DNA of 64,000 nucleotides from Anopheles merus (Eukaryota > Arthropoda > Insecta > Diptera > Culicidae). The DNA is taken from positions 6,399,768-6,463,767 of the forward strand of contig NC_054083.1 in the NCBI RefSeq assembly GCF_017562075.2, read 5' to 3'. The position numbers and the translations under genes are program-made. Positions 27,599 to 38,419 of the stretch are shown here, in pieces. Each line of letters begins with the position of its first letter. Position 1 is the first letter of the stretch. Below the pieces are notes generated by a model. It was not told the DNA's origin. It saw nothing but the letters and a program-made list of their open reading frames with translations, and ran no database searches.

Positions 27599-27812
27599 CT
27601 TCTTCTTCTTTGGCTCAACAACCGATGCCGGTCAAGGCCTGCCAACACACTTGTGGGGTTGGCTTTCAGTGACTTATTGATTTCCCCCCATAGCAGGATA
27701 GTCAGTCCTACGTATGGCGGCACGGTCTATTTGGGGCTTGAAACCCATGACGGGCATGTTGTTAAGTCGTACGAGTTGACGACTGTACCATGAGACCGGC
27801 TTATATACCGGA
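27599..27812 (-). mobile_element. tRNA-derived SINE, SINE200-like, copy 2
   Basis: This is the best-preserved copy in the window: 214 bp bounded by an 11-bp perfect target duplication. On the minus strand it carries a tRNA-related head with box B (GGTTTCAAGCCCC in this copy), the shared GGGGTTGGCTTTCAGTGACT body, and a tail of GAAGAAGAA (plus strand CTTCTTCTTCTTTGGC). The intact duplication suggests a recent insertion compared with copies 1 and 3. Confidence 0.85.
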
Positions 27813-27823
27813 TGATTAATGAT

Positions 27824-28260
27824 AGAACTTACAAAATAGGATAAATAAGAAAATTTTGATCTGTTTCGATAGATTTCTCAGTAATATTAAACTTACAACT
27901 ATACCTAATGTCCTAATACTTATACTTATACTTATACTTTGAGTATCCTGTCAGTAACTCGAAAGAACTTCCAAACTTGATGTCAATAGATTTTATAGAA
28001 ATTAAATAAACTGAATATTTTTCATCCTTCAATTTAAATAAAAACTTCCTCGATTCCAAAAAGGCTGTGTTATCGCCTAAATAAACTTTTGCTTATTTTG
28101 CGATCAAAATAAAATGATATTTTAGTAAGGATGTAGCCAAATTCATAATTACACGTATCGTTAATTTATTTTTTTGGTTTCAATAATGGTATTGAACCAC
28201 AAAATTTGTCTAAATTAATAAACTTCTAAACAAACAGTGAACCCCTAATCTATAGTTGTG
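27824..28260. other. Non-coding stretch
   Basis: A+T-rich sequence with four CTTATA units at about 27919-27940. No gene or element boundary was seen. Confidence 0.35.
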
Positions 28261-28336
28261 TATGAGACTAGGATACGTGGCTTGAACCCATGTCCGCCAT
28301 GTTGTTAGTTTATCCGACTTTAGGTCTGTACCATCC
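28261..28336 (-). mobile_element. SINE200-like fragment (head only)
   Basis: The stretch GTGGCTTGAACCCATG, then a GCCATGTTGTTAGTT segment and GGTCTGTACCATCCC, matches the tRNA-like head of the SINE copies at 0.7, 27.6 and 33.4 kb. The body and tail are missing. A diverged partial copy is the simplest reading. Confidence 0.5.
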
Positions 28337-31300
28337 CAAGCAACAAAATTAACAAGATGTCTGTCCAACAGACCATCCACCATATAAACACTACGAGAAA
28401 GCAGGTTGATTATGTTGCTTTGGACTAGACCCCCCCAAAAAAATCAACATTGTTGTATGAGCTAATGTTACTCACCATAAAGGATAATTTATTATTTGCA
28501 CCACTTTCGCACACGAACTACTTTTTGCTATCACTTTATAATAAATATGTCCCAATTATTTAAAATTATCAATTAAAACTGATCAAGGATTTCACACGAC
28601 ACGCCACGATTACAAACCGTATAGAGTCCGTAAAAATTGTGTTTAAATTGTAGAGCCTATCGCCCAATTATTGATCTCGCGTAATAACAGTAACAGCAGA
28701 TTATGTCTTTTGAAATCTGTTATAGTGGGTTAAAGTATTTTTTAGAATGGATCCATTGCAATGATATGATTTAATTGAACCAATTAGCCAATCAACATGT
28801 CCTAGAACGCTTCAACCAGTTGCTTTCGCCACGGGAGAGGAGCGGACACTTCTGCCATATAACGGTAACGGTTCACTTGAAAATGGTGATGTATAACTGT
28901 GCTAAATATGTTTCATTCGCAGAGTTCTATCAACATGCTCATTCACATTGTTCATTCATTTATGTTCCTTATAATATTGGTAGAGTAGGGATTACAAGGG
29001 CTTGTATCAATAACGAGAAATTGGATTCAATTTCACTCTTTACTGTGTTACTGTTTACACTTTTTTTTACTTTAGATGTTTTACACTTTTTACACTGCTT
29101 AATGTGATAATCCGCCACAGAATTTAGCAATCAGAAAGCACGCACCCTTGCTACTAGCACTCACGTTATGTTGCGTTACAAGCGTTACTTTGCCTTTCTG
29201 CTTCGCTCATGCGGAGCGATTGGTGCGAAATTTAAACGAATTAACCACATTTATCAAATGTAAGTCACTCAGCCAGCCGGTGAATGGTTTAGGGGTGGGG
29301 GGGGGGGGGGGGGTTAACGGGCTCAATCACTCGATCCACTCGGTCCGATTTTCTTCACCCTCACTGCTTGTCCTTGCTTCGCATTCACTTAGCGGATACA
29401 CTCACTCAAAATCGAAGACGCTCGGTGACCGGCAAAACGATGCAAATGCTAATTTTTGCCAGCCCCGAATATTCTAATGCCGTGTTTTTCTACCGTTTCC
29501 GTGTTTACTTTCGATCAGGCCTCCTTCGATCCAGGGCTGACGTTTGACGTTCGGCTCGGTGTGGAGATTCACACTCCGTTTAGCAGCGACCGCGCTCGAC
29601 GGGCATCGACGACGATGGATGACGATGAAGTACGGCAAAACACATGTAGCGATGTGCATTCATCCGCAGTCGAAAAGGGAACTATTCATCTGTGCTTTTT
29701 GTTTTGATTTGACTTGATTCGTTTGGCTACCTCTGCTCGGCGTCGGCATGGGACGACCGCGGTCGGTCGGGCATGTGCTGCTTCACATCGTGCGCACGTG
29801 TTTGTGTAGCAGGACGGAAAATCGTGTACACGGTGCGTGGTGTGCGCAAATGATCGAAAAATATGGTATATGCATGCGAAAAGGGCAAGGATACGAGCGA
29901 CGGCGGGGACCGGTGTTGTGCGGCCCCGAGCAGTGAGGCACACCGGGAGAAATGATGGAGGAATTATGGAGCTGGCCACATAAAAACCAGAAAGATGATG
30001 GGAAGATCCTATGTAAACGAAATACAAACACCAGAGTACAGGCGGCTTTACACGTTCGCTTTTACACGCTCACCACCATCATCGGAACCATCATCGTTCA
30101 CAGTAACTGTGCCGTCATCGTTCCCGGGGTTCCTTCCCTCCTTACATCATCAGAACGCTCCTTACATTATCATAAGCGGACAGGCTGATGATGATAACCC
30201 ACCATGGCCTTACTGTGCGCGCTTGTGTTGGTTGAACGAGCAGGAGAAGCTTGCGCTGGAATCCTCTATTTACCATGTCACCTGCCCCGGCATTGTCGGT
30301 CTGCCTAGCTTCCACCGTAGCCGCCCATCCCGAGAACCTAAGAAACAGCACTTTATCTTTCCTGGGAGCCCTGATGAACCAACCAGAGCGTGCAATTTAT
30401 GCCGAGTGAAATGGCACTAGCGAAACAGCTAGTTCCACCGCAACACGCACACATACAGCCGAAAAATACCAGAATCCGACGAGGGATGCTCACCCACCCT
30501 CAAACAACCATCCCTACCCCCCACCCCCTCAAACACGCACAAGAAGTACGAGTGGTGAGGGTAAATGCGGCGTCCTTAGCTTGCTGCACGAAACAAACTT
30601 GACTGAGGATGTTGATACAGGGGAGAGGAAAAGCCTGTTCGAAACTGACCGCCTCGCAGCAGTCGGCAGCTCTAGTTCGGTTCTCCCGCAACCAGTCAGC
30701 AAATTCAGGTCCTATCGTTAGGTGGTCTGGAACGGTTTCGGGCTTGGAAACTGTTGGTCGTGAATCTTTACGCATAACGCCTGCCACGGACATACCGCCG
30801 GAGAAACGTTTGTACTGCATCAGAAGAATTCCTTCACATTATTAATCGGAAGACATTGCACATTCTAGCAATAAATAGTGTCAATAAAAAACAACATAAT
30901 ATTAACTTAATATAAATGATAACTGGTTAAACGTATCAACACAAATCATAAGTGAATTGAAAAGTGTGATAGATCAACCAAAGGATCGCGGCGTTTTACC
31001 ATAATGATTTATCTTCCCGAACGTGAAGTTTTAAAATTGCTAATGAATAATGATATTTGAACAGAACTGTGACGAGTGTAACATTATTGGTTTAAATTAC
31101 GTACCACAAACACTGTAATTATAATTGTGATATAAGCAGGTGTTAACATATGATAGCACTGTTTTCTTTCAATATGAAAAGAACACATCAATTTGCTATA
31201 AATATCTAAATCGTCCGATTATTAGATTAACTTTTAGAAGAAATCTACTATAAGAAGAAAAGGTATGAAATAGCAAAACAGTGTTTATTGTAAATCTTTT

Positions 31301-31929
31301 AGTTTTGTAGCTTTTTAAGCTGCATAATTTATTTATTTGATCAGTGCATTTATTTTCGAAAATAAAACAACTAGTCAGGAATTCAATATATGAATACTAC
31401 ATTTATTCAAGTTTGCTTATCACATTTTCATTCCGAACATAAACATAATAACACAACAAATGTAGCAAAAACAAAATGAAAATACAAAATAAAAACAAGA
31501 CAACAATAAAAATATAGAATAAAATTAAACAATCAGGAGATTGAAAAAAATGTATCTATAGATTTATTTGTTAATAATAGGTCTAATCATAAGCACATAA
31601 ATAAAGTAAATAAATAAATAAATAATGAGATATGCAACAGAAATTTTAATTTGTGTCGTTTTCATGTAAGGTTGTGAAAATTTTAACATCATCTATTTAA
31701 AATTTTATTTATGGTTATACTAATTATTTTAACCACTAAGTATGGTTAAAATCAAATTTATAATTTATGGATAACTCGGTTTTGGAAAGACGCGCGCCGG
31801 TAGGACAATCTGACTATTCTGTTACCACAGTCGAATAAGAATAATACAATCGATGGTTTAAATGGGAATCGATATAAGTTTTCCTACGTCAGAATCTGCA
31901 CGCCAAACCTTAAAAAAAGCATATTCAAA
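28337..31929. other. Gene-poor stretch, G+C-rich centre
   Basis: No gene could be supported. The part from 29.1 to 30.85 kb is G+C-rich and has many short overlapping frames on both strands with no domain. It includes a run of 17 G at 29297-29313. After 30.85 kb the DNA becomes very A+T-rich, with AAAT units near 31607-31625. Confidence 0.4.
29297..29313. repeat. Poly(G) run, 17 bases
   Basis: An uninterrupted run of 17 G residues. Such runs can be shortened or lengthened by sequencing, so the true length is uncertain. Confidence 0.9.
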
Positions 31930-33296
31930 CAGGGCAGAGATGTCAAACTGATGGTCCGCGAGCCAAATGTGGCCCTCGAGGTCTTTTAGTTTGGCCCGCG
32001 ACCACTTGAGTCTAAATTTATTTGTAGAAGCATTTCTACTTCTTTAGTACATACATGTCAGTCATTTCCGGACTCTTGAAATATAAAGAGATTTTCAACT
32101 TCGCAGGTTTCTATCTGAATTCTCAGACCATGCATCGTCATACAATCTTTGTTTTTTTCCACCTTCTCTTCATGCATGTATGCATATAAAAGATAAGAAT
32201 TGCACAGACTGGTGTAATCATATATGGAAAATTAAACATAGTTATTTTGATGAAACTAAATCATATTATACTCTTTCCGATGATTAAATTTGTGAGCAAC
32301 CAATATTTCATGAATAATTCTTAAAAGAAACAATTCACGATTTAGTTTCAACCTCATACAAAATCGGGAATATCTTACTCATATGTATGTAATGTAACAT
32401 TACTTTTTTTGTTAAGCCATTCGTCGAGGCACTTGGCGACCTATTAAGATAGTTTTTTAAGAAAAAGACTTGTATAAAGTAACAAAATCACTCAGCCAAC
32501 AGGCCAACATTAAAAACGCAAGCTCCCACACATTTTTGGCATATTACTTTGGAAAAGGATGAACCCATCTTTACTATATAGACTAAAGATACTATAGATA
32601 TAACTATACTATACTAAAGGTATACTAAAGATAGAATATTATATTCAGTACAAATACGTGTTACTTTTGATAGAATGTTACAATCGATCTCCATCAGGCT
32701 TCCATCAGGCGTCCTAACAAGACCAATGTGATTAGATAAACTACAGGTGGGCTATTGACTCTGATTTTGGTCGCCATAATGAATGAAGATGTCTATGGAG
32801 ATTGGCAGGAAGGAAATAACGGGTACTAAGGACTTGTATAACACCTTGCACCTCCTCTGTAAAATGAAGATCTGAACTGAACTCAACGACCTATTGTAAT
32901 TTATGGACTTTGGACAGCATCAAATGTAAGAAATCGCTAATATAATTCCAGCTCAAAAATATTGATCTTCTAAGTAACACCAATATCAACTTTACTTTAC
33001 AAAATGTACTGCTCTGTATTGGAACTAACGCATTAGTCATGGCCAGTTTTTGCACATTATTTTTGCGTATGTTGAATATATCAGAGGTCTATGACCAATT
33101 GAAAATAATCTGCTATAGCTATTTTATAACTTCTTTTACATCAAAAATTTAACTTTTGTAACGTATCTATCATTCCAAAATGAAATGATAAGAGCTGATA
33201 ACGAACTAATTTTTGTATCATATAATATCATGTAAAAATTAGGCTGCGGCCCATGCTACATCACCCATGATACATGTAATAAGTTTGAAATCGCTG
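31930..33296. mobile_element. Possible hAT-type DNA transposon remnant
   Basis: The left end (CAGGGCAGAGATGTCAAACT followed by GGCCC-containing sequence) and the right end (inverted CAGCGATTTCAAACTT, then a GGGCCGC segment) share a CAG...TCAAACT...GGCCC layout seen at ends of several hAT elements. The flanking 8 bp (TATTCAAA and AATTAGGG) do not match, so no target duplication supports it. The interior is A+T-rich with no transposase frame. An alternative is two unrelated fragments. Confidence 0.35.
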
Positions 33297-33356
33297 AATT
33301 AGGGTAAAATATAATATAATAAATTACAATTTTCAGAAAAGGTGTGAATAATTATC

Positions 33357-33519
33357 TGTCAAAGCCTGCTTGTACCACTAGTGGGGAATTGGCTTTCAGT
33401 GACTTATTGATTACCCATAGCAGGAGAGTCAATCCTACGTATGGCCCTTCGGGGCTTGAACTCATGACGGGCGTGTTGTTAAGTTCTGCCAGTTGACGAC
33501 TGTACAACAAGACCGGCCT
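33357..33519 (-). mobile_element. SINE200-like element, copy 3
   Basis: Shares TTGGCTTTCAGTGACTTATT, CAATCCTACGTATGGC and the head sequence GGGCTTGAACTCATGACGGG with the 27.6 kb copy, but the tail side is truncated and there are internal deletions. In the minus-strand box B a base has changed (GAGTTCAAGCCCC). No target duplication was found. Confidence 0.7.
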
Positions 33520-35325
33520 TGTTAATATTATAGGTTGTGTAATTAATCGAAATAACCATACTCCAATGTGCCCAAACGGTATCTGTCATAGCTATTTCAT
33601 TGTTGAGGTCTAAAACTGAGAAATATGAAGTTTATTAAAAATTTAAAAAGTAAAAATCTCTTTAATTGAGTAAAAATCATCTGTTTTTTTTTGTTGTTGC
33701 TATTAATAACGACCAATCTTAGATATGAAATCAGAACTCTAGATAAGAAGCTCGAGAGAGGTTTAAGAAACTTTCTGTAAACATGGTGTATGGTTATAGT
33801 AGATCCTTTTTTTATTATTGTTATGTAATCTCTTAGTATAACAATTATATTTATATTTGTACAAAAATAAGAAATCAACACAACAATTGCCACAGTACTA
33901 TTATAAAAATGAGCATAAACAAAAGATTAATTGTTTAATTTGAACAAGCGGTCTAAATCAGTCAAAAAATGCAATAACGTAAAATGTCAAAAGAATGTCA
34001 AACAATGTAAAGTTGTCAGTAAATCTTGTTGTTGATTTTTCAAATAAAAGTAATTTGTAAATGTAATTTTAATTTGTAATTTTACGATAAAATCCGAAAT
34101 AACAAAAGCCATACAATGAGTAATAGTTTTCAATCGCCTGGAATTATAAAAATTTCGGCTAGAAACAACCGAAAAATAATTCTACTCTGTGTAATTGCAA
34201 CGCTTTGCTCTATTTTTTTAAACAAGTTAAAAATACTTGGCATTTTTTTAACCTAAGCAGAGCAAGAGCTACATATTTATTTAATGAAAACAGCTTTATT
34301 AATGAAAAGAAAGAAAAAATAAATAAACAAACGAAGAAAAATAAATTACATACATTTATTTTTATTCTTAGCATACTGCGGTCGACAAGGATCAACATGA
34401 CCGAACTAAACACATATTTGATCAATACGGACTGAAGATCGCTTAGATAAAAAATCATGATTTTGTATACCCTGTATTAAAACACCCTGTCAGTATGTTA
34501 CCAATTGTCTAAAAAACTTTTTATTTACAACAAAAATTCAGTTTTTAATCTACTGCCTTCCTTTCACTATCTTTGTAAATCCCTAATCTTCCAATACCTG
34601 TAATTTCACCGTGCCATAAGCACGTGTGAAAAATGTAAATGCTCCCCAATCACATTAAATGCCAAGCCATGGCTAATGCGTAAGATAAGGGGAACGGAAA
34701 TAGCTCGATTGTCAGTATAATTCAGTTACAATGAAAAAGTTCCCACCATGAGTTGATCGTAGGGTCTAATTTGCTGTTGTATAGGTGTTGGAAATGATAT
34801 CGGGCAATTAAAATGTTCAGTTTCTCAATGCATGGAAGCAGCCGGACTACAGAGTGCGGATGTCATTGTAACACTAGATGCCAATCTTATTTTATGGCCT
34901 AGTGATTTGTTCTATTAAAAGTTTACATTATTGATTTACAAAACGGCGTGAGGAAATTTTTCTCATTCTGCTGAATTAATATGAATTGTAACCAGGGGCA
35001 GTTAATTAATTGCAGTTAATGGCAATATGAAGGTTACAATACAGCGTTGTGTGATGTATTAGATATGTGTTTTACAAATAAAGTAGTAATACGGTGTCGT
35101 GTTAGCGTGGCCATTCCAACTAGGAGAATGACGTTCTTACTAATCGTTAAATAACGAAATTTCTCCTTGCAAAACTTCTCGCTGGTTGTCGATGAAATAT
35201 GATGAGTTGTCGAAGAATTACGATGATAAATTTCACCCGGTTCATTATGCCTCTTTTTTGTTATTAAAAATCAGTTAAATCTCATTATAAGTTTCTTGTT
35301 GGTTAGTTTGGTATTCAATAAGCTA
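33520..35325. other. A+T-rich non-coding stretch
   Basis: The frames at 33597-33893 (-) and 34205-34458 (both strands) have the composition expected of A+T-rich DNA. No RNA gene, splice structure or terminal repeat was seen. Confidence 0.35.
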
Positions 35326-35521
35326 TCTTCTTCTTCTATTTTGCGTAACGTCCTACGCGGACATGCCGGCCTATACAGGCTTTCGAGACTTTATTCATTA
35401 CCACGCAGCCGGATAAGTCAGTCAATCCTTGCTACGGGGGGACGGTCCATTCTAGGCTTGAACCCATGACGGGCATGTTATTGAGTCGTTCGAATTGACG
35501 TCTGTACCACGGTACCGCCCC
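35326..35521 (-). mobile_element. Second SINE family sharing the tRNA-like head
   Basis: The head (plus strand GGCTTGAACCCATGACGGGC ... TCTGTACCAC) matches the SINE200-like copies and the CTTCTTCTTC tail end is the same, but the body is different: GCGTAACGTCCTACGCGGAC, ATGCCGGCCTATACAGGC, then TTTCGAGACTTTATTC. This looks like a sister family that reuses the same RNA polymerase III promoter. It is in the same orientation as the other SINE copies. Confidence 0.6.
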
Positions 35522-35763
35522 CAAAAAATGCTATACACATGACAATTTGGCCTGTAAACAAACTAGTTGATTGGACTGTTCCGGATAAAGATAAAAATTC
35601 ATTTTCAAGGCCCCTAGCAGGAGTTTAAGGCCACGAGCACTATTTAGCACGGATTTCAGGACGCCGAAATTGGTTCCAAAGACTCTTTACCTTTGATGGT
35701 TAATAGTTAATAGCTCTTTATACAATACTGACGATCTTAACGTTAGTGTAAATAATCTTAAAA

Positions 35764-36460
35764 TGATTTATTTATTTTTTATTTATTTACATAACTGCTG
35801 TCTGAAATTAATTCTTAACAACAAACCTATTAACTAAACTTATTAAATATTTGCTCGGAGGATGGATCGGAAGGATGGTAAGGAGAGGTGATGGTCAAAC
35901 AGGTGTGCGCAGGAATTAAACAATCTCACAGCACGTAATAAAGGATCATTTAAACCAACTGAAGTGCGTCGATTTGGAATAAATAAAGGAGCACGAGGGC
36001 GTAAGAAACGAGTTGGAACATAGAAATGCAGGGATGAAAGAATGATTTGTGAATCCACAGCATTAGATATGAGCGAAGCAACAAACATTATTTGGGAAAT
36101 GTGACGGCGTTTTGCTAATGAGTCCAGACCCAACAGATGGCATCTTTGCTCATAGTCCGGTAGGGTGTCTGACGTGTAGCCGGGCATTTTGCTCACCATA
36201 TACCGAGTAAATGATCTCTGCACTCTTTCTATGCGGTCAATCGATGTAAATGAGCTGGGGCACCAAACAACAACACAGTATTCCAAAATCGGTCTAACTA
36301 ACGAACAATATAACGCTTTTAAACACAGAGGGTCGGTTATGCGGATTGAAAAACGTTTTATCATACCGATTGTTTTACGAGCCTTTTTAACGGTAACATC
36401 AATGTGATCGAGGAATGATAACCTGCTATAACCTGCTTCAAGGCACATATTGATGATCAC
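35764..36460 (-). mobile_element. 5'-truncated non-LTR retrotransposon (LINE) with C-terminal RT region
   Basis: The minus strand encodes about 205 residues ending RSILRANI-stop at 35843, followed by a ~50 nt 3' UTR and an (AAAT)n tail at 35764-35790. Residues such as HIDVTVKKARKTIGMIKR, LKALYCSLVRPILEYCVVVW and IDRIERVQRSFTRY are the conserved region that follows the catalytic core of reverse transcriptase in jockey/CR1-like LINEs. The endonuclease and RT active-site parts are absent, so it is a dead 5'-truncated copy. The reading frame is still open, which suggests a fairly recent insertion. The exact clade is uncertain. Confidence 0.8.
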
Positions 36461-37518
36461 ATGGATTGAGTTATTTATTTATATATTTATTTACCGTTTT
36501 CGTCATAGCTACATGTTTGTAATTCGTTATTTCCATGTTGGCTACATGACGCAATTAAATAAATATGAAATATGAAAAAGCATACATGTTGCGAGAGACG
36601 AATAGAATTGTTAGGAAAATTGATCTACATTTGCGAAAATTCGCGGATAGAAATTACGCTCTACGTCTATATGCACGGCAAGAATCGAGAAAAGGCCAGC
36701 ATTGTGAGAGACACGCAATTCAATCGTAATATTGGAATACAAGTAAAATATTAGGATGTGAAATTTCATCTTTTTCCGACCTCTTTTTGCTAGTTTTCTG
36801 ATTTTGCAATTAAAAAGGGACAATCCGTTTTTTTCTTTAAAATAAATGGCTCTATCATATAAACTCAGACACTTCGTTTTGCTACTCCTGCTATTCTAAT
36901 TCTCTTCTCTTTCTGTCTTTATGTTCCTCGCTCTCATTCTCTCTACTGAGATTGGCTAACTTGACCAGCTCAGCTACAATTGTTACCAAGTAGTACTATC
37001 CTACCGCTAACGAGGAAACTATCCTATCGCTGTTGAATGCAACGATTGTTCGCCACTAATTAGAATACATCGATAACGACTCTTGATAAGCAACATACAA
37101 ACCATCGCTCTGCTGCTCGGCATGAGTTTTCCCACACACTTTTCTTACTTCACTATTCCTAACCAAACCCCTAACAATCGTGTTCACCGGAACGATGTTA
37201 TTCATCGGGCGCCGAACAACAACGGAAAATAGAACCTTGACTCTCGTCAAACTAACGCCGAGTGTGGTTTGCCTGTTGCGAATTTTACATTCATCACTTG
37301 TGGGGCTGTATGCCTCCAATTAGCTCCCGAGCAGATGGTAAAAAGCCCTGAAATCGTCGAGACGGAATCGCCGACCGCATCCAGGAATGAAGGCTGAAGC
37401 ATAATCTGAGATCAATTCTCGCTCGGATGGTTCTTTCGCCAAATGGTGTAGACTTTACGGCACTGCCGTAAGCCCCAACGGTACAAACCTGTTGGTTTGA
37501 GCTGAGCAAAAGATCAAC
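36461..37518. other. Non-coding stretch with possible LTR-like sequence
   Basis: No gene is supported. The first 100 bp are TTTA-rich. From about 36850 to 37225 the sequence has a pyrimidine-rich segment, two ACTATCCTAYCGCT direct repeats (36995 and 37018) and a GGGCGCCGAACAACAA segment near 37207, which on the minus strand reads like a TGTTCGGCGCCC long-terminal-repeat start. The partner end was not found. Confidence 0.3.
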
Positions 37519-37540
37519 TTTATTTGTATTTTTTTTTATT
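37519..37540 (-). terminator. Poly(A) signals of the small secreted-protein gene
   Basis: On the minus strand AATAAA occurs at 37540-37535 and again at 37524-37519, 64-85 nt after the stop codon at 37604. These are the likely cleavage and polyadenylation signals. Confidence 0.65.
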
Positions 37541-37603
37541 TCGGACTAATCTATATGGTACCAGTTTGGACGTGTTTGTGTGTGTCTGTTTGACTGTAGC
37601 TCA

Positions 37604-38012
37604 CTACGCCCCGAACGGATTGCCAGCATTAGACAGCTGATCGAGTATCGCCTTGTGTAGGTCCTCTATCTGCTCGTAGAGATAGGAATGAATGTCACCG
37701 GTTCCCGAATGATTGTACGTATTGCCGCGATTGTCGAACGATGCAATGTTGCCATTCTTATCGATTTCGGCATAGCTCTCAAACTGCTGGCCCGGGAAGT
37801 TGGACGCCTCGGTGGTGACCGTCTTGGCCGTCGCCTTGCCCGCTGGATCAAGGCACTCGCGCGTGACCTGTACCTTGTTTACGTCGTCCTTGGTGGAGTT
37901 TTTGACAATTACGCACTTGAACGATTCGGCCGGGCACTTGAGCGTGTCACAAATAATGGTACCTTTTGTAATAAGCGAAGAAATGGAAATTATTACAAAA
38001 CATGATTTACAC

Positions 38013-38064
<52 letters not shown>

Positions 38065-38256
38065 TTTGTTCTATTATGGGACGTTTTCACAGCACTTACC
38101 ATTTTCAATTCGTGCGTTTGATTCACCGCTTAGTGTTAGTAAGCTGCTCAGCTGACGGGGCGATCGGTTAAGCGCAGCCCCTTCCACAGTTGTTGTGCCG
38201 AAGATGGCACAAACAGCACACAGTGCCACCATCATAACATGCCTTTTTGACAACAT
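37604..38256 (-). CDS. Small secreted four-cysteine protein, unknown family
   Basis: Two-exon model: 38256-38100, then 37962-37604. A GTAAGT donor and an AAAG acceptor join in phase 1, giving 171 residues. The start is the ATG that opens MLSKRHVMMVALCAVCAIFG, a typical signal peptide with likely cleavage near VEG-AA at residue 26; an upstream in-frame start would bury it. Exon 2 carries the only cysteines of the mature chain, in CDTLKC, FKC and REC, so probably two disulphides. A polar tail follows, with an acidic-aromatic ESYAEIDKNGNIASFDNRGN segment and a helical C-terminus (YEQIEDLHKAILDQLSNAG). I do not recognise the family. The 137-nt intron contains a (GT)23 tract. A promoter lies 115-150 nt upstream and poly(A) signals lie downstream, so the gene looks complete. 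Function is unknown; secretion is inferred from the leader. Confidence 0.8.
38017..38062. repeat. (AC)23 microsatellite within an intron
   Basis: Twenty-three AC units inside the single short intron of the secreted-protein gene. On the transcribed strand it is (GU)23 and makes up about one third of the intron. Confidence 0.95.
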
Positions 38257-38369
38257 TTTATGGTTTACACTTGCTTCTAAATGCAACACTACGGTAATAC
38301 AAACGGACACTGGCGCAAACGTTCAGCACGACCGCTGTAGCAGCTATCAACAACACCTGAACCTGACGG

Positions 38370-38408
38370 ACTGAGTCGGAAAATGATCACAGGCGTATGT
38401 TTTAAATA
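38370..38408 (-). promoter_or_regulatory. TATA box and initiator of the secreted-protein gene
   Basis: On the minus strand TATTTAAAA (38408-38400) is followed about 30 nt later by TCAGT (38374-38370), the arthropod initiator. The predicted start at 38372 gives a 5' UTR of about 115 nt before the ATG at 38256. Spacing and sequence both fit a focused TATA-Inr promoter. Confidence 0.6.
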
Positions 38409-38419
38409 CGCTCCAGCAA

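Noticed and set aside
37688..38005. Plus-strand open frame of 105 codons
   Set aside because: It is antisense to exon 2 of the secreted-protein gene, which has splice sites, leader, promoter and poly(A) signals on the other strand.
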